8,358 nt of DNA from Chloroflexota bacterium (GCA_008501785.1 QQUD01000649.1:1-8358); one strand, 5' to 3'; positions 1 to 5,462 are shown, counted from the stretch's first letter. Translations and numbers: made by a program. The notes: generated by a model from the sequence alone, not told the origin.

Positions 1-783
1 AAACGGCCGTAACATCGCAATTGGTAGGCGCAAGTTTGGCGGCACCTTACCCGTAAAATTGCCCCAAAAATCAACCATTTCACCTAAAGGAATTGCGGGA
101 CCAGTCAACAAATAACTTTCCCCGTTCTTGCCCTTTTTAGCCACTAGTAAAATGCCATCCGCCACATCACCCACATGTGCATATGTGAGCGTCAACTCCG
201 GTCCAGGCATTGCAGGCATTCCACGATAAAAGAGCCGCATCATCTCCGCCAAAATGCTTTTATCACCAGGGCCATAAACGCCACCCGGCATCACAATCAC
301 AATCGGCGCGCCTTTTTCGATAAGCGGAACGGCCACTTTATAATGCGCCAACCATTTTGTGCGATCATAATTTGTCAAAAACGGTCCACCCTGGAAATAA
401 GACTCATCTACTAACTGCCCCTTCGTGTCACCAAAAACAGCCACGGTACTCACATACACAATCTTAGGTATTCCCAACTCGTGTGCCAACCGCAGCACCT
501 TCCGCGTTCCCCCAACGTTAATTGATTCAGCTTGCGATGCGTCCATCGCACCCAGCTTGTACCACGCAGCCAGATGAATCACCAAATCACAGCCATCCAT
601 CCCACCCCGCATTGATTCAGTGTCCGTTATATCACCCGGAACAACCTGCGCCCCCATGCCCACCAAAATAGCTGCGCTCCGCTCAGAACGAGCCAATGCG
701 TATACTTCATGGCCGTCTTTTAGCAGCTTTTTTACAACATGCTTACCAATAAATCCTGTGCCACCCGTGACAAACGCTTTCAT
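1..783 (-). CDS. NAD(P)-dependent epimerase/dehydratase (extended SDR), partial
   Basis: The first 261 residues are present and the C-terminus lies beyond the left edge. The protein starts MKAFVTGGTGFIG, the Rossmann dinucleotide-binding motif TGxxGxxG at residues 6-13. The NAD(P)-binding strand GDITD follows at about 50-54 and HLAA at about 70-73. VST at 111-113 supplies the catalytic Ser/Thr, and Y139-DRT-K143 is the YxxxK active-site pair of extended short-chain dehydrogenases. PGGVYGPGD near 165-173 is typical of the dihydroflavonol-4-reductase / NAD-dependent epimerase group, which acts on nucleotide sugars, flavonoid-like ketones or steroid-like substrates in the cytosol. The substrate cannot be read from the sequence. 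The ATG at 783 is preceded by AAGGA seven bases upstream, which settles the start. No partner gene is visible in the window, and the next gene downstream is outside it. Family assignment is secure; specificity is unknown. Confidence 0.93.
   Translation of the reverse strand, partial: MKAFVTGGTGFIGKHVVKKLLKDGHEVYALARSERSAAILVGMGAQVVPGDITDTESMRGGMDGCDLVIHLAAWYKLGAMDASQAESINVGGTRKVLRLAHELGIPKIVYVSTVAVFGDTKGQLVDESYFQGGPFLTNYDRTKWLAHYKVAVPLIEKGAPIVIVMPGGVYGPGDKSILAEMMRLFYRGMPAMPGPELTLTYAHVGDVADGILLVAKKGKNGESYLLTGPAIPLGEMVDFWGNFTGKVPPNLRLPIAMLRPF
3..10. repeat. ACGGCCGT palindrome at the left edge, inside the epimerase gene
   Basis: AAACGGCCGTAA from position 1. Read on the minus strand as CGG CCG preceded by Leu and followed by TTT (Leu-Arg-Pro-Phe, the last four visible residues). 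Confidence 0.82.
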
Positions 784-861
784 AATAAATCCTTCATACC
801 ATGGAATGTTGAGAAGATTTGATTAGCAGAAAGCAGATTAACTGCATTCTCTGTCAATCAA

Positions 862-887
862 ATTATACCTGAAGTTTTTTCAACCAA
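862..887 (-). promoter_or_regulatory. Candidate promoter of the epimerase gene
   Basis: On the minus strand a perfect TATAAT lies at 867-862, about 80 bases before the start codon at 783. The -35 region is poor: TTGGTT at 887-882 leaves a short 14-base spacer. The -10 is convincing, but the promoter as a whole is tentative. The surrounding 830-905 stretch is AT-rich and noncoding. Confidence 0.35.
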
Positions 888-937
888 AAGTTATCAAAAA
901 AACTAATATCCTAGTGCCGCCAGCACAGTAGCCATCA

Positions 938-1069
938 ATGGCATTAGGTTTGACAGATCAGGCGATGGTGATGTTTGACAGCCATATTGTCAAAATCTTG
1001 CCCATGGAGGAAGCGACTCGTGAGCGGGTTGATTTATTATGGTCGCCTCCGAAGCATAAAACAAACTAG
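938..1069 (+). pseudogene. Short plus-strand ORF, possibly the 3' remnant of a decayed gene
   Basis: A 43-codon ORF (MALGLTDQAM...SPPKHKTN) ends with TAG at 1067-1069. No ribosome binding site precedes its ATG, and the same frame has a TAG at 929-931 just upstream. The composition (VMFDSHIVKILP, EEATRERVDLLW) looks like real protein, and a strong terminator starts nine bases after the stop, as expected for the end of a gene. I do not recognise the family. It may be the tail of a truncated gene, a true small protein, or chance. The rest of 784-1077 holds only the epimerase promoter region and no other feature I can support. Confidence 0.22.
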
Positions 1070-1077
1070 ATCAAACA

Positions 1078-1125
1078 CAAAACGAAAAGCATGACTCCTG
1101 GCCAGGAGTCACGCTTTTCGTTTTG
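1078..1125. terminator. Bidirectional factor-independent terminator
   Basis: This 48-nt near-perfect inverted repeat is centred on TGGCCA (1099-1104), and the only mismatched pair is A1091/C1112. The GC-rich core TGACTCCTGG/CCAGGAGTCA is flanked by CAAAACGAAAAGC on one side and GCTTTTCGTTTTG on the other. A T-rich tail therefore follows the stem on either strand. It lies 16 bases past the Nudix stop on the minus strand and 8 bases past the small plus-strand ORF. Confidence 0.85.
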
Positions 1126-1141
1126 TACAGAGTTTAAATAA

Positions 1142-1702
1142 TTATTGCATAACGGTTAACAGGGATAGGGAAACCGCTATCGCATAGCTGAGCGTAGCAA
1201 TACGGCCGTCTAATAAAGCATATCGCAATTCAGTAATCGGCACCCATTTCAATTCATAATCTCGATCTGCTTTGCGACGGGTAGGTTGAGCTACATTCTT
1301 AGCTCCTCTGGCACAAAAAAAGTGCCCCACACCTACGTGACGATTCGGATCTACCACATAACTGCCTAAATAGACCCAGTTGGGGGTACTGTAGCCAGTT
1401 TCTTCGAGAAGGTTGCGGTGAACGGCCCTTATCGGGTCCTCATCTTCTTGTAAAGAACCACTTAACATCTGCCAGCTTGTCCAACCGGTCCCATGCTTAT
1501 AGCCTTCCATAATCATGGCTTCCCGATTTTCATTAAACACCACAGCATTTACATAATCGCTTGTATAAATTTTAGGCCAGTCAGGTATGATAAGACCATT
1601 AGGCAAACGAACCTTTTCCATTGCAACTTTCACAGTTGGATGTTCTAGAACCGACTTTGTCTGCAAGACTTCCCATGGTTTATTGGCTACATTGTTAGAC
1701 AT
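1142..1702 (-). CDS. Nudix (NUDIX) hydrolase, ADP-ribose pyrophosphatase-like, with atypical Nudix box
   Basis: A 186-aa cytosolic protein, start ATG at 1702 with AGGAG six bases upstream. Nudix enzymes hydrolyse nucleoside diphosphates linked to another moiety. The box is read at residues 82-104 as G82-x5-E88-x7-R96-N97-L98-x-E100-E101-x-G103-Y104, matching Gx5Ex7REUxEExGU except that the Glu after Arg is Asn (AAC on the minus strand at 1414-1412). The metal-binding E100/E101 pair is kept. Before the box, YVNAVVF...EAMIMEGYKHGTG matches the ADP-ribose/NDP-sugar subfamily fold. After it come the strand WVYLGSYVVDPNR (109-121) and the helix ITELRYALLDGRI (156-168). The gene is a single unit with its own terminator and is not in an evident operon. 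The substrate is not identifiable, and the Asn makes reduced or altered activity possible. Confidence 0.88.
   Translation of the reverse strand: MSNNVANKPWEVLQTKSVLEHPTVKVAMEKVRLPNGLIIPDWPKIYTSDYVNAVVFNENREAMIMEGYKHGTGWTSWQMLSGSLQEDEDPIRAVHRNLLEETGYSTPNWVYLGSYVVDPNRHVGVGHFFCARGAKNVAQPTRRKADRDYELKWVPITELRYALLDGRIATLSYAIAVSLSLLTVMQ
1202..1209. repeat. ACGGCCGT palindrome, copy inside the Nudix gene
   Basis: Read on the minus strand as GAC GGC CGT, giving Asp-Gly-Arg (residues 165-167). The flanks are less symmetrical than in most copies (T before, C after). Confidence 0.8.
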
Positions 1703-1769
1703 ATCGTGCTCCTATGCCTTCTGCATCGATATTTTGATGATGATACATAACCGCGCTTTAGTAGGGATT

Positions 1770-1790
1770 AGCTAAAATATTGATTTAGCT
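1770..1790. promoter_or_regulatory. Inverted repeat upstream of the Nudix gene (possible operator)
   Basis: AGCTAAA (1770-1776) and TTTAGCT (1784-1790) form a perfect 7-bp inverted repeat around a 7-base AT-rich spacer. It lies about 70 bases upstream of the Nudix start codon, where an operator would sit. I could not place a convincing -10/-35 pair for the Nudix gene, so the role is inferred from position only. Confidence 0.3.
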
Positions 1791-1882
1791 GGCTCCATTC
1801 ATAACCCCGTTTGATAAAAGAATCTTTCATGTAATTAATAATGAAATTTAATTCTCTATCTTCCATAAATTATTGTAGGGGA

Positions 1883-1996
1883 AACTAGTGTTCCGACCAA
1901 CAAGTATTGCCGGATAGCACATTGCGCCGGAACACTTAAACTGAAACCATTCGCAAACATTTTACCCGACAAAAGATGTTGGTTTCAGTACTAGTT
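1883..1996. other. Possible branched structured element (three-way junction) in intergenic DNA
   Basis: Three nested inverted repeats fit one fold. The outer stem is AACTAGT (1883-1889) with ACTAGTT (1990-1996). Inside it, GTTCCG (1890-1895) pairs with CGGAAC (1928-1933); unconstrained, this stem extends to 9 bp (AGTGTTCCG/CGGAACACT, 1887-1895/1928-1936). CTGAAACC (1941-1948) pairs with GGTTTCAG (1981-1988), and this arm continues as AACAT (1956-1960) with ATGTT (1976-1980) after a 7-nt bulge. No ORF covers it. It could be a noncoding RNA, a small transposon relic or regulatory DNA. I recognise no Rfam-type family. Confidence 0.35.
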
Positions 1997-2006
1997 ACAA
2001 TGTAAC
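1994..2006. promoter_or_regulatory. Short perfect palindrome GTTACA-A-TGTAAC
   Basis: A 13-nt palindrome with a single central A abuts the right end of the branched element. Its size suits a helix-turn-helix repressor dimer. It lies about 105 bases upstream of the greA -35 box. The role is unproven. Confidence 0.25.
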
Positions 2007-2108
2007 TTTCATCAATCAAAAAAACAATAAGCAGAATATCCTATCTCTACTAATATTTTTGCAGAAATAATAGCTAAACTAAAAAAATGTGTTTTTTTTA
2101 TCTGTGCC

Positions 2109-2137
2109 TAGACAGGAGTTAGAGGCTGCGTTATACT
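2109..2137 (+). promoter_or_regulatory. greA promoter (sigma-70 type)
   Basis: TAGACA (2109-2114) and TATACT (2132-2137) are separated by exactly 17 bases, each box matching consensus at five of six positions. An AT tract with long A and T runs (2073-2101) lies just upstream and could act as an UP element. Transcription should begin near 2144, giving a leader of about 180 bases before greA. Confidence 0.7.
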
Positions 2138-2154
2138 ATGAACCTGTCCATAGT
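2135..2154. promoter_or_regulatory. Inverted repeat over the greA -10/start region (possible operator)
   Basis: ACTATG (2135-2140) and CATAGT (2149-2154) form a perfect 6-bp inverted repeat with an 8-base spacer. It overlaps the -10 box and the predicted start point, a usual position for a repressor site. It is short enough to be chance. Confidence 0.3.
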
Positions 2155-2186
2155 ACAGCAAGCGCCATTTGATAGTAGGGTAGTCG

Positions 2187-2210
2187 CCCCGCATTGAGCG
2201 GGGTTATTTG
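2187..2210 (+). terminator. Hairpin in the greA leader, possible attenuator
   Basis: CCCCGC (2187-2192) and GCGGGG (2198-2203) form a 6-bp all-GC stem with loop ATTGA, followed by TTATTTGATTT. It lies about 45 bases after the predicted transcription start and about 115 bases before the greA start codon. The T tract is interrupted, so termination would be partial at best. In E. coli the greA leader terminates early to give GraL small RNAs; a similar arrangement here is an inference. Confidence 0.4.
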
Positions 2211-2324
2211 ATTTCATTATTGGGAGTCACTCAAAGCTTACAGTAGCGCGGCGGAGGAATAGTACAAAGCCAATTAATGCACTTTTGTGGACTGCTTGAT
2301 GTTCTATCTTTGGAGAATGAAACG

Positions 2325-2801
2325 ATGATACAAGAAAATAATTATGTCTACGTAACAGAGGAAGGTCTTCAAAAATTAAAGGATGAACTTGACCAATTAA
2401 CCAAAGTCAAGCGTGAAGAGGTTGCAATAAAGCTTCAGACTGCAATTGCCCAAGGAGACTTGAAGGAAAATGCAGATTATCATGCTGCAAAAGAAGAACA
2501 AGGCTTTATTGAAATGCGTGTTAAGGACATTGAAGATTCGCTGCGACGAATCAAAATCATTGAAGATGCTGGACCATCCGATGTGGTCCGCGTTGGCAGC
2601 ACGGTAACTGTATTCGATGAAGAGTTTGAGGAAGAAGAGACGTACTACATCGTCGGCGCACACGAAGCAGACCCCAGCAACGGCCGTATTTCCAACGAAT
2701 CTCCTTATGGACAAGCACTGTTAGGTGCAAAAAAAGGCCAATATGTGACTGTGCAAACACCGGGTGGACAAGTTCGATTACAGGTAACTGGCATCAAATA
2801 G
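2325..2801 (+). CDS. greA: Transcription elongation factor GreA
   Basis: A 158-aa protein, the same length as E. coli GreA. GreA enters the RNA polymerase secondary channel and stimulates cleavage of backtracked RNA, restarting stalled complexes. The N-terminal coiled-coil hairpin spans about residues 8-78. Its tip carries the conserved GDLKENADYHAAKEEQ, with acidic D45 and E48 at the Mg-coordinating positions (D41/E44 in E. coli numbering). The FKBP-like C-terminal domain (about 82-158) ends with GQYVTVQTPGGQVRLQVTGI. The ATG at 2325 is chosen over the in-frame ATG at 2277 because GGAG lies nine bases upstream and this start gives the family length; the upstream extension resembles no GreA. 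The gene is monocistronic, with its own promoter and terminator, converging on clc. Confidence 0.97.
   Translation: MIQENNYVYVTEEGLQKLKDELDQLTKVKREEVAIKLQTAIAQGDLKENADYHAAKEEQGFIEMRVKDIEDSLRRIKIIEDAGPSDVVRVGSTVTVFDEEFEEEETYYIVGAHEADPSNGRISNESPYGQALLGAKKGQYVTVQTPGGQVRLQVTGIK
2680..2687. repeat. ACGGCCGT palindrome, copy inside greA
   Basis: Read as AAC GGC CGT, giving Asn-Gly-Arg at residues 119-121 of GreA. Extended form AACGGCCGTA. Confidence 0.85.
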
Positions 2802-2827
2802 TTTGGTCACAATTGAATAGATTTTGT

Positions 2828-2860
2828 AAACGGCCGTTTTCATAAAACGGCCGTTTTTTA
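2828..2860. terminator. Shared greA/clc terminator made of two ACGGCCGT palindromes
   Basis: Two head-to-tail copies of the palindrome (cores 2830-2837 and 2847-2854) lie seven bases plus flanks apart. AAACGGCCGTTTT (2828-2840) pairs fully with AAAACGGCCGTTT (2844-2856) around the 3-base loop CAT, and a T run follows to 2859. On the minus strand the flanking A run gives a similar tail. It sits 26 bases after the greA stop and 8 bases past the clc stop, so it can serve both convergent genes. Confidence 0.88.
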
Positions 2861-2868
2861 TTCTACAC

Positions 2869-4920
2869 CTATCTCTCTTCACCAACCAAACAGCGTCGCA
2901 AATGCGCTTCATCCATACCCCGCACCAACACATTTAATCTATCACCACCCTTCAACACAGTATCACCGTGAGGAATCAGCAGTGCGCCTTGCCGCTGAAT
3001 CGATACAATAATGCTTTCATATGGTAATTTGCGACCAACATCCACAATCCGCTTGTCGAAAGCGGGACATCCTTCATGCAGTGCCAACGTGATCATTCTC
3101 ATTTGTTGATCAGTTGGCTTCATCGGCACAAAACTCACAGCCTCTTCACTTTCAGCGCGGCGTGCGCGAGCCAGATTGTATGCCTTCACCACATCTTCGC
3201 GACGAATCACGCCAATCACTTGCTCAGGATTCTCACGTGGCACAACTGGCAGTTTATTCACACTGCGCAGCGCTAATCGCTGCACGGCTTCGCTCAATGG
3301 TTCATCATCATAAACAGTTAACAAGGGCCCCATCGTGGCAATATCACCCACAACAAGCGACGCAAAATGTGGCGAGTCAACCGCACGCTCATAATCAGTG
3401 AGACTGACCATGCCTGTTAAACGGCCGTTTCCATCTAAAACCGGAAAACTGTGATGGTGCGTCTTTTGCAGAAAGTGACCAAGTTTCGAAACAGACAATC
3501 CGACTTCGACCACATACGGGTCTTTTGTCATCACATCCCCAACCATCACACTTTGCAATAAATCCTGATCACGCCCCCGCGCCCAATTGATGCCCCGCAG
3601 CTTCAATTTAAGCGTGTAAATTGATTCTTTGAACAATATTTCTGCCAGCAATGTGGAAAGAACAGTAGCCAGCATCAGCGGCAAAATCAGCTTGTAATCA
3701 TTTGACATCTCGAAGACGATGAGAACGGCCGTTATCGGTGCCCGCGCCGCGCCGGAAAAAACAGCCGCCATGCCCACAATTGCATAAGCACCTGGATTAA
3801 TGGCCACATCAGGCCAAATAGAGTGAGCCACCGACCCCACCATGCCACCCAAAATTGCGCCCATAAACAAACTCGGTGCAAATACACCCCCAGAGTTTCC
3901 AGCACCTAACGTAAACACCGTTGCCAACAGTTTTAGAACCAATAAAGCAGCCATGAGGCCAAGAGGTAAACTAAAATCGTCGGCGATTGCTTCGCCGATA
4001 AATTCCAGACCAGGACCAAGCACGCTGTACCCAGTCAAGGGCAAAGCCACCAGCGCCGTTAAAGCCATACCCAAAGCGGCTTTCAACGCTGGATGTAAGG
4101 TCCAGTTATCAAACAAAAATTCTGCTCGATACAACACACGGACAAACAACACAGCTACCAATGCTGCTAAAATACCAAGCACACTGTAGATTGGTATTTC
4201 ACCAGGTTGAAATGGATAAGCAGGCACAATAAAAGCGGGCTGATCACTTAAATAAGCACGGCCCACAATACCGGCTGCCACAGAACTAATCACCACAGCG
4301 CCAAAATAGCGAACGGTAAATTTCCCTAAAATCACTTCGAGCGCAAACAATGCGCCAGCAATCGGCGCATTAAAGGTCGCGGCAATACCTGCCGCTGCAC
4401 CGCAGGCAACCAGGGTTTGCACACGCTCGCCAGAGAAGTGGAAGATTTGACCAACTGTTGATCCCAGTGCCGATCCGACCTGAACAATGGGGCCTTCGCG
4501 TCCAGCTGACCCGCCGGCTCCAATGGTCAGGGAAGATGCCAACACTTTGATAGCAGCAACACGGGGACGAATACGGCCGTTTCGCAACGCAACCGCTTCC
4601 ATCACTTCAGGCACTCCATGCCCTTTCGCTTCGCTGGCCCAGCGGTTGACTATATACCCAACCAATAACCCAGACAACGCCATCCCAATCAGCAATCCAC
4701 CAACATTTCCAAACTGCAGCTGCATCCACAAAGCCCAGCTTGAAATTTGCTCCAGCATCCAGACAAAAACAACAGCACCCAACCCAGTACCGACACCAAC
4801 AATCAACGAAGTGATCACTAAAACCAATGAATCTGGAGGCTGCACGCGATCCAGGTAATGACGCACCTTGGAATCTTTGCGCCAAAACCAGCCTCCCGTA
4901 TTTTTATGAGATGCTGCCAC
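2869..4920 (-). CDS. CLC-family chloride channel/transporter with CBS pair and TrkA-C domain
   Basis: A 683-aa inner-membrane protein that moves chloride or related anions. It starts at GTG 4920, with AGGAGA eight bases upstream. A longer open frame to 5235 exists, but it overlaps the aspS T-box leader and promoter and has no CLC-like sequence. The CLC membrane domain is about residues 30-440. GHGVPE (100-105) is the first anion-binding loop, and GREGPIVQVG (140-149) carries the gating Glu E142. ALFALEV (190-196) follows, then GNSGGVFAPSLFMG (341-354), with the inner-gate Tyr probably Y435. Two CBS domains follow (about 458-580; VMTKDPYVVEVG and DIATMGPLLTVYDDE start them), then a TrkA-C/RCK-C domain (about 594-678; GCPAFDKRIVDVG). 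The CBS pair suggests adenine nucleotide sensing and TrkA-C another ligand. At the E. coli internal proton-glutamate site (E203) there is V196, and at S107 there is H101. The gene is transcribed alone. Confidence 0.95.
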   Translation of the reverse strand: MAASHKNTGGWFWRKDSKVRHYLDRVQPPDSLVLVITSLIVGVGTGLGAVVFVWMLEQISSWALWMQLQFGNVGGLLIGMALSGLLVGYIVNRWASEAKGHGVPEVMEAVALRNGRIRPRVAAIKVLASSLTIGAGGSAGREGPIVQVGSALGSTVGQIFHFSGERVQTLVACGAAAGIAATFNAPIAGALFALEVILGKFTVRYFGAVVISSVAAGIVGRAYLSDQPAFIVPAYPFQPGEIPIYSVLGILAALVAVLFVRVLYRAEFLFDNWTLHPALKAALGMALTALVALPLTGYSVLGPGLEFIGEAIADDFSLPLGLMAALLVLKLLATVFTLGAGNSGGVFAPSLFMGAILGGMVGSVAHSIWPDVAINPGAYAIVGMAAVFSGAARAPITAVLIVFEMSNDYKLILPLMLATVLSTLLAEILFKESIYTLKLKLRGINWARGRDQDLLQSVMVGDVMTKDPYVVEVGLSVSKLGHFLQKTHHHSFPVLDGNGRLTGMVSLTDYERAVDSPHFASLVVGDIATMGPLLTVYDDEPLSEAVQRLALRSVNKLPVVPRENPEQVIGVIRREDVVKAYNLARARRAESEEAVSFVPMKPTDQQMRMITLALHEGCPAFDKRIVDVGRKLPYESIIVSIQRQGALLIPHGDTVLKGGDRLNVLVRGMDEAHLRRCLVGEER
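3421..3428. repeat. ACGGCCGT palindrome, copy in the first CBS domain of clc
   Basis: Full 12-base form AAACGGCCGTTT at 3419-3430. Read on the minus strand as AAC GGC CGT (Asn498-Gly-Arg500). Confidence 0.88.
3725..3732. repeat. ACGGCCGT palindrome, copy in a clc membrane helix
   Basis: Ten-base form AACGGCCGTT at 3724-3733. Read on the minus strand as ACG GCC GTT (Thr397-Ala-Val399), a different frame from the other two clc copies. Confidence 0.85.
4573..4580. repeat. ACGGCCGT palindrome, third copy in clc
   Basis: Read on the minus strand as AAC GGC CGT (Asn114-Gly-Arg116), in the loop just after the GHGVPE motif. Confidence 0.85.
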
Positions 4921-4945
4921 CTTTGATTTCTCCTTTGACAAGATT

Positions 4946-4997
4946 CTTTCCGGAAGTTGTTTATGATAAATCTGAATTACTAAAAACTTCCGGAAAG
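4946..4997. promoter_or_regulatory. Paired TTCCGGAA palindromes forming a 13-bp inverted repeat in the clc leader
   Basis: CTTTCCGGAAGTT (4946-4958) and AACTTCCGGAAAG (4985-4997) are perfect inverted copies with 26 bases between. Each half contains the 8-base palindrome TTCCGGAA, centres 40 bases apart, close to four helical turns. It lies between the predicted clc start point and the ribosome binding site. It could be a pair of operator sites or a long hairpin in the clc 5' leader. With no T tract, a terminator is unlikely. Confidence 0.5.
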
Positions 4998-5012
4998 TTA
5001 GGTTCCATTCGT

Positions 5013-5040
5013 AGTATAGGTCGTTCGTGTATTTAAACAA
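5013..5040 (-). promoter_or_regulatory. Candidate clc promoter
   Basis: On the minus strand, TTGTTT (5040-5035) and TATACT (5018-5013) are separated by 16 bases. The -10 matches five of six, the -35 only three of six. Predicted start is near 5005, giving a leader of about 85 bases that contains the TTCCGGAA pair. A TTGACA at 5046-5041 on the same strand is too far (22 bases) from this -10. Confidence 0.4.
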
Positions 5041-5053
5041 TGTCAAAATAAGA

Positions 5054-5081
5054 TTGACAAACACTGGCTCTTTTTGATAAC
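5054..5081 (+). promoter_or_regulatory. Promoter of the aspS T-box leader
   Basis: A perfect TTGACA (5054-5059) is followed after 16 bases by GATAAC (5076-5081), which keeps four of six -10 positions. The predicted start near 5088 lies about 30 bases before stem I of the T-box, as expected for a riboswitch-controlled transcript. TTGACA is also half of the inverted repeat TGTCAA-N7-TTGACA (5041-5059). Confidence 0.6.
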
Positions 5082-5118
5082 ATGCCCGACTAAATAAACA
5101 TACGTCAAAAGCAATGAC

Positions 5119-5413
5119 AGGGACAGGTTGTGCAATTCCTTGATTCTTAGAGAGTGGTGGCCCGGTGAAATCATCATAATCAACCTGACACAATGACACC
5201 CTTGAGCTAACCAGTGAACGATGCGACGATTTCATTCAGTAACTGGCTTCGGGAGCGCCCGTTACAGCGCACAGGTCTTCGGCAGCAGCGCCCGAGACCG
5301 CAAGAGGCTGACGCAAATTGTGTCAGCGAATGGTGGTGGTACCACGATGTGGCAGATTAATTCAAGCATTTAGCTTGAAAGCCTTCGTCCTCCAAAAGGA
5401 TGAGGGCTTTTTT
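5119..5413 (+). ncRNA. T-box riboswitch, tRNA(Asp)-sensing, controlling aspS
   Basis: T-box leaders bind uncharged tRNA through a specifier codon and the tRNA 3' end, and then antiterminate. Stem I base: AGGG (5119-5122) with CCCT (5199-5202). Next helix: TTGT(G) (5128-5132) with (C)ACAA (5189-5193). Above the specifier loop: TTGATT (5140-5145) with AATCAA (5178-5183). The AGAGAG bulge region (5149-5154) and the distal GGTGAAA loop (5164-5170) are classic stem I elements. The specifier is GAC (5187-5189) followed by A, coding for aspartate, which matches the downstream gene. A stem II candidate is CCAGT/ACTGG (5211-5246), then GC-rich pairs that could form the IIA/B pseudoknot (about 5250-5272). 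Two further hairpins follow (5274-5299 and 5307-5327). The T-box motif is TGGTGGTACCACG (5334-5346; consensus GGGTGGNACCGCG), and its 3' partner in the antiterminator is CGTCCTCC (5386-5393). N in UGGN is U, which pairs with a G73 discriminator only by wobble. Confidence 0.9.
5381..5413 (+). terminator. T-box terminator 1
   Basis: GCCTTCGTCC (5381-5390) pairs with GGATGAGGGC (5398-5407) over 10 bp, two of them G-U, followed by six T. The 5' arm contains the antiterminator partner CGTCC, so the two folds exclude each other, the standard T-box switch. Confidence 0.88.
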
Positions 5414-5462
5414 ATTGGTTGCAGAGTTGTTTTGCTTTGTATTAGATGACTTTGTTTCAATT

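Noticed and set aside
1883..1996. Integron attC site
   Set aside because: The ends AACTAGT/ACTAGTT are symmetrical, but no RYYYAAC...GTTRRRY core pair is present and no integrase or gene cassettes are nearby.
2073..2101. A-run/T-run pair before the greA promoter as a terminator
   Set aside because: The stem would be A-T only with no GC core; an UP-element role next to the -35 is more likely.
2277..2324. ATG 2277 as the greA start
   Set aside because: The nearest GGAGGA is 18 bases away and the 16 extra residues match nothing in GreA; ATG 2325 gives the usual 158 aa.
3842..4858. Plus-strand ORFs of 115 and 123 codons opposite clc
   Set aside because: They are antisense shadows of the CLC membrane domain, rich in Pro/Asn/Thr from its codons, with no ribosome sites.
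4921..5235. 105-codon N-terminal extension of the CLC protein in the open frame to 5235
   Set aside because: It overlaps the aspS promoter and T-box stem I on the other strand and shows no CLC-like sequence, while GTG 4920 has a well-placed AGGAGA.
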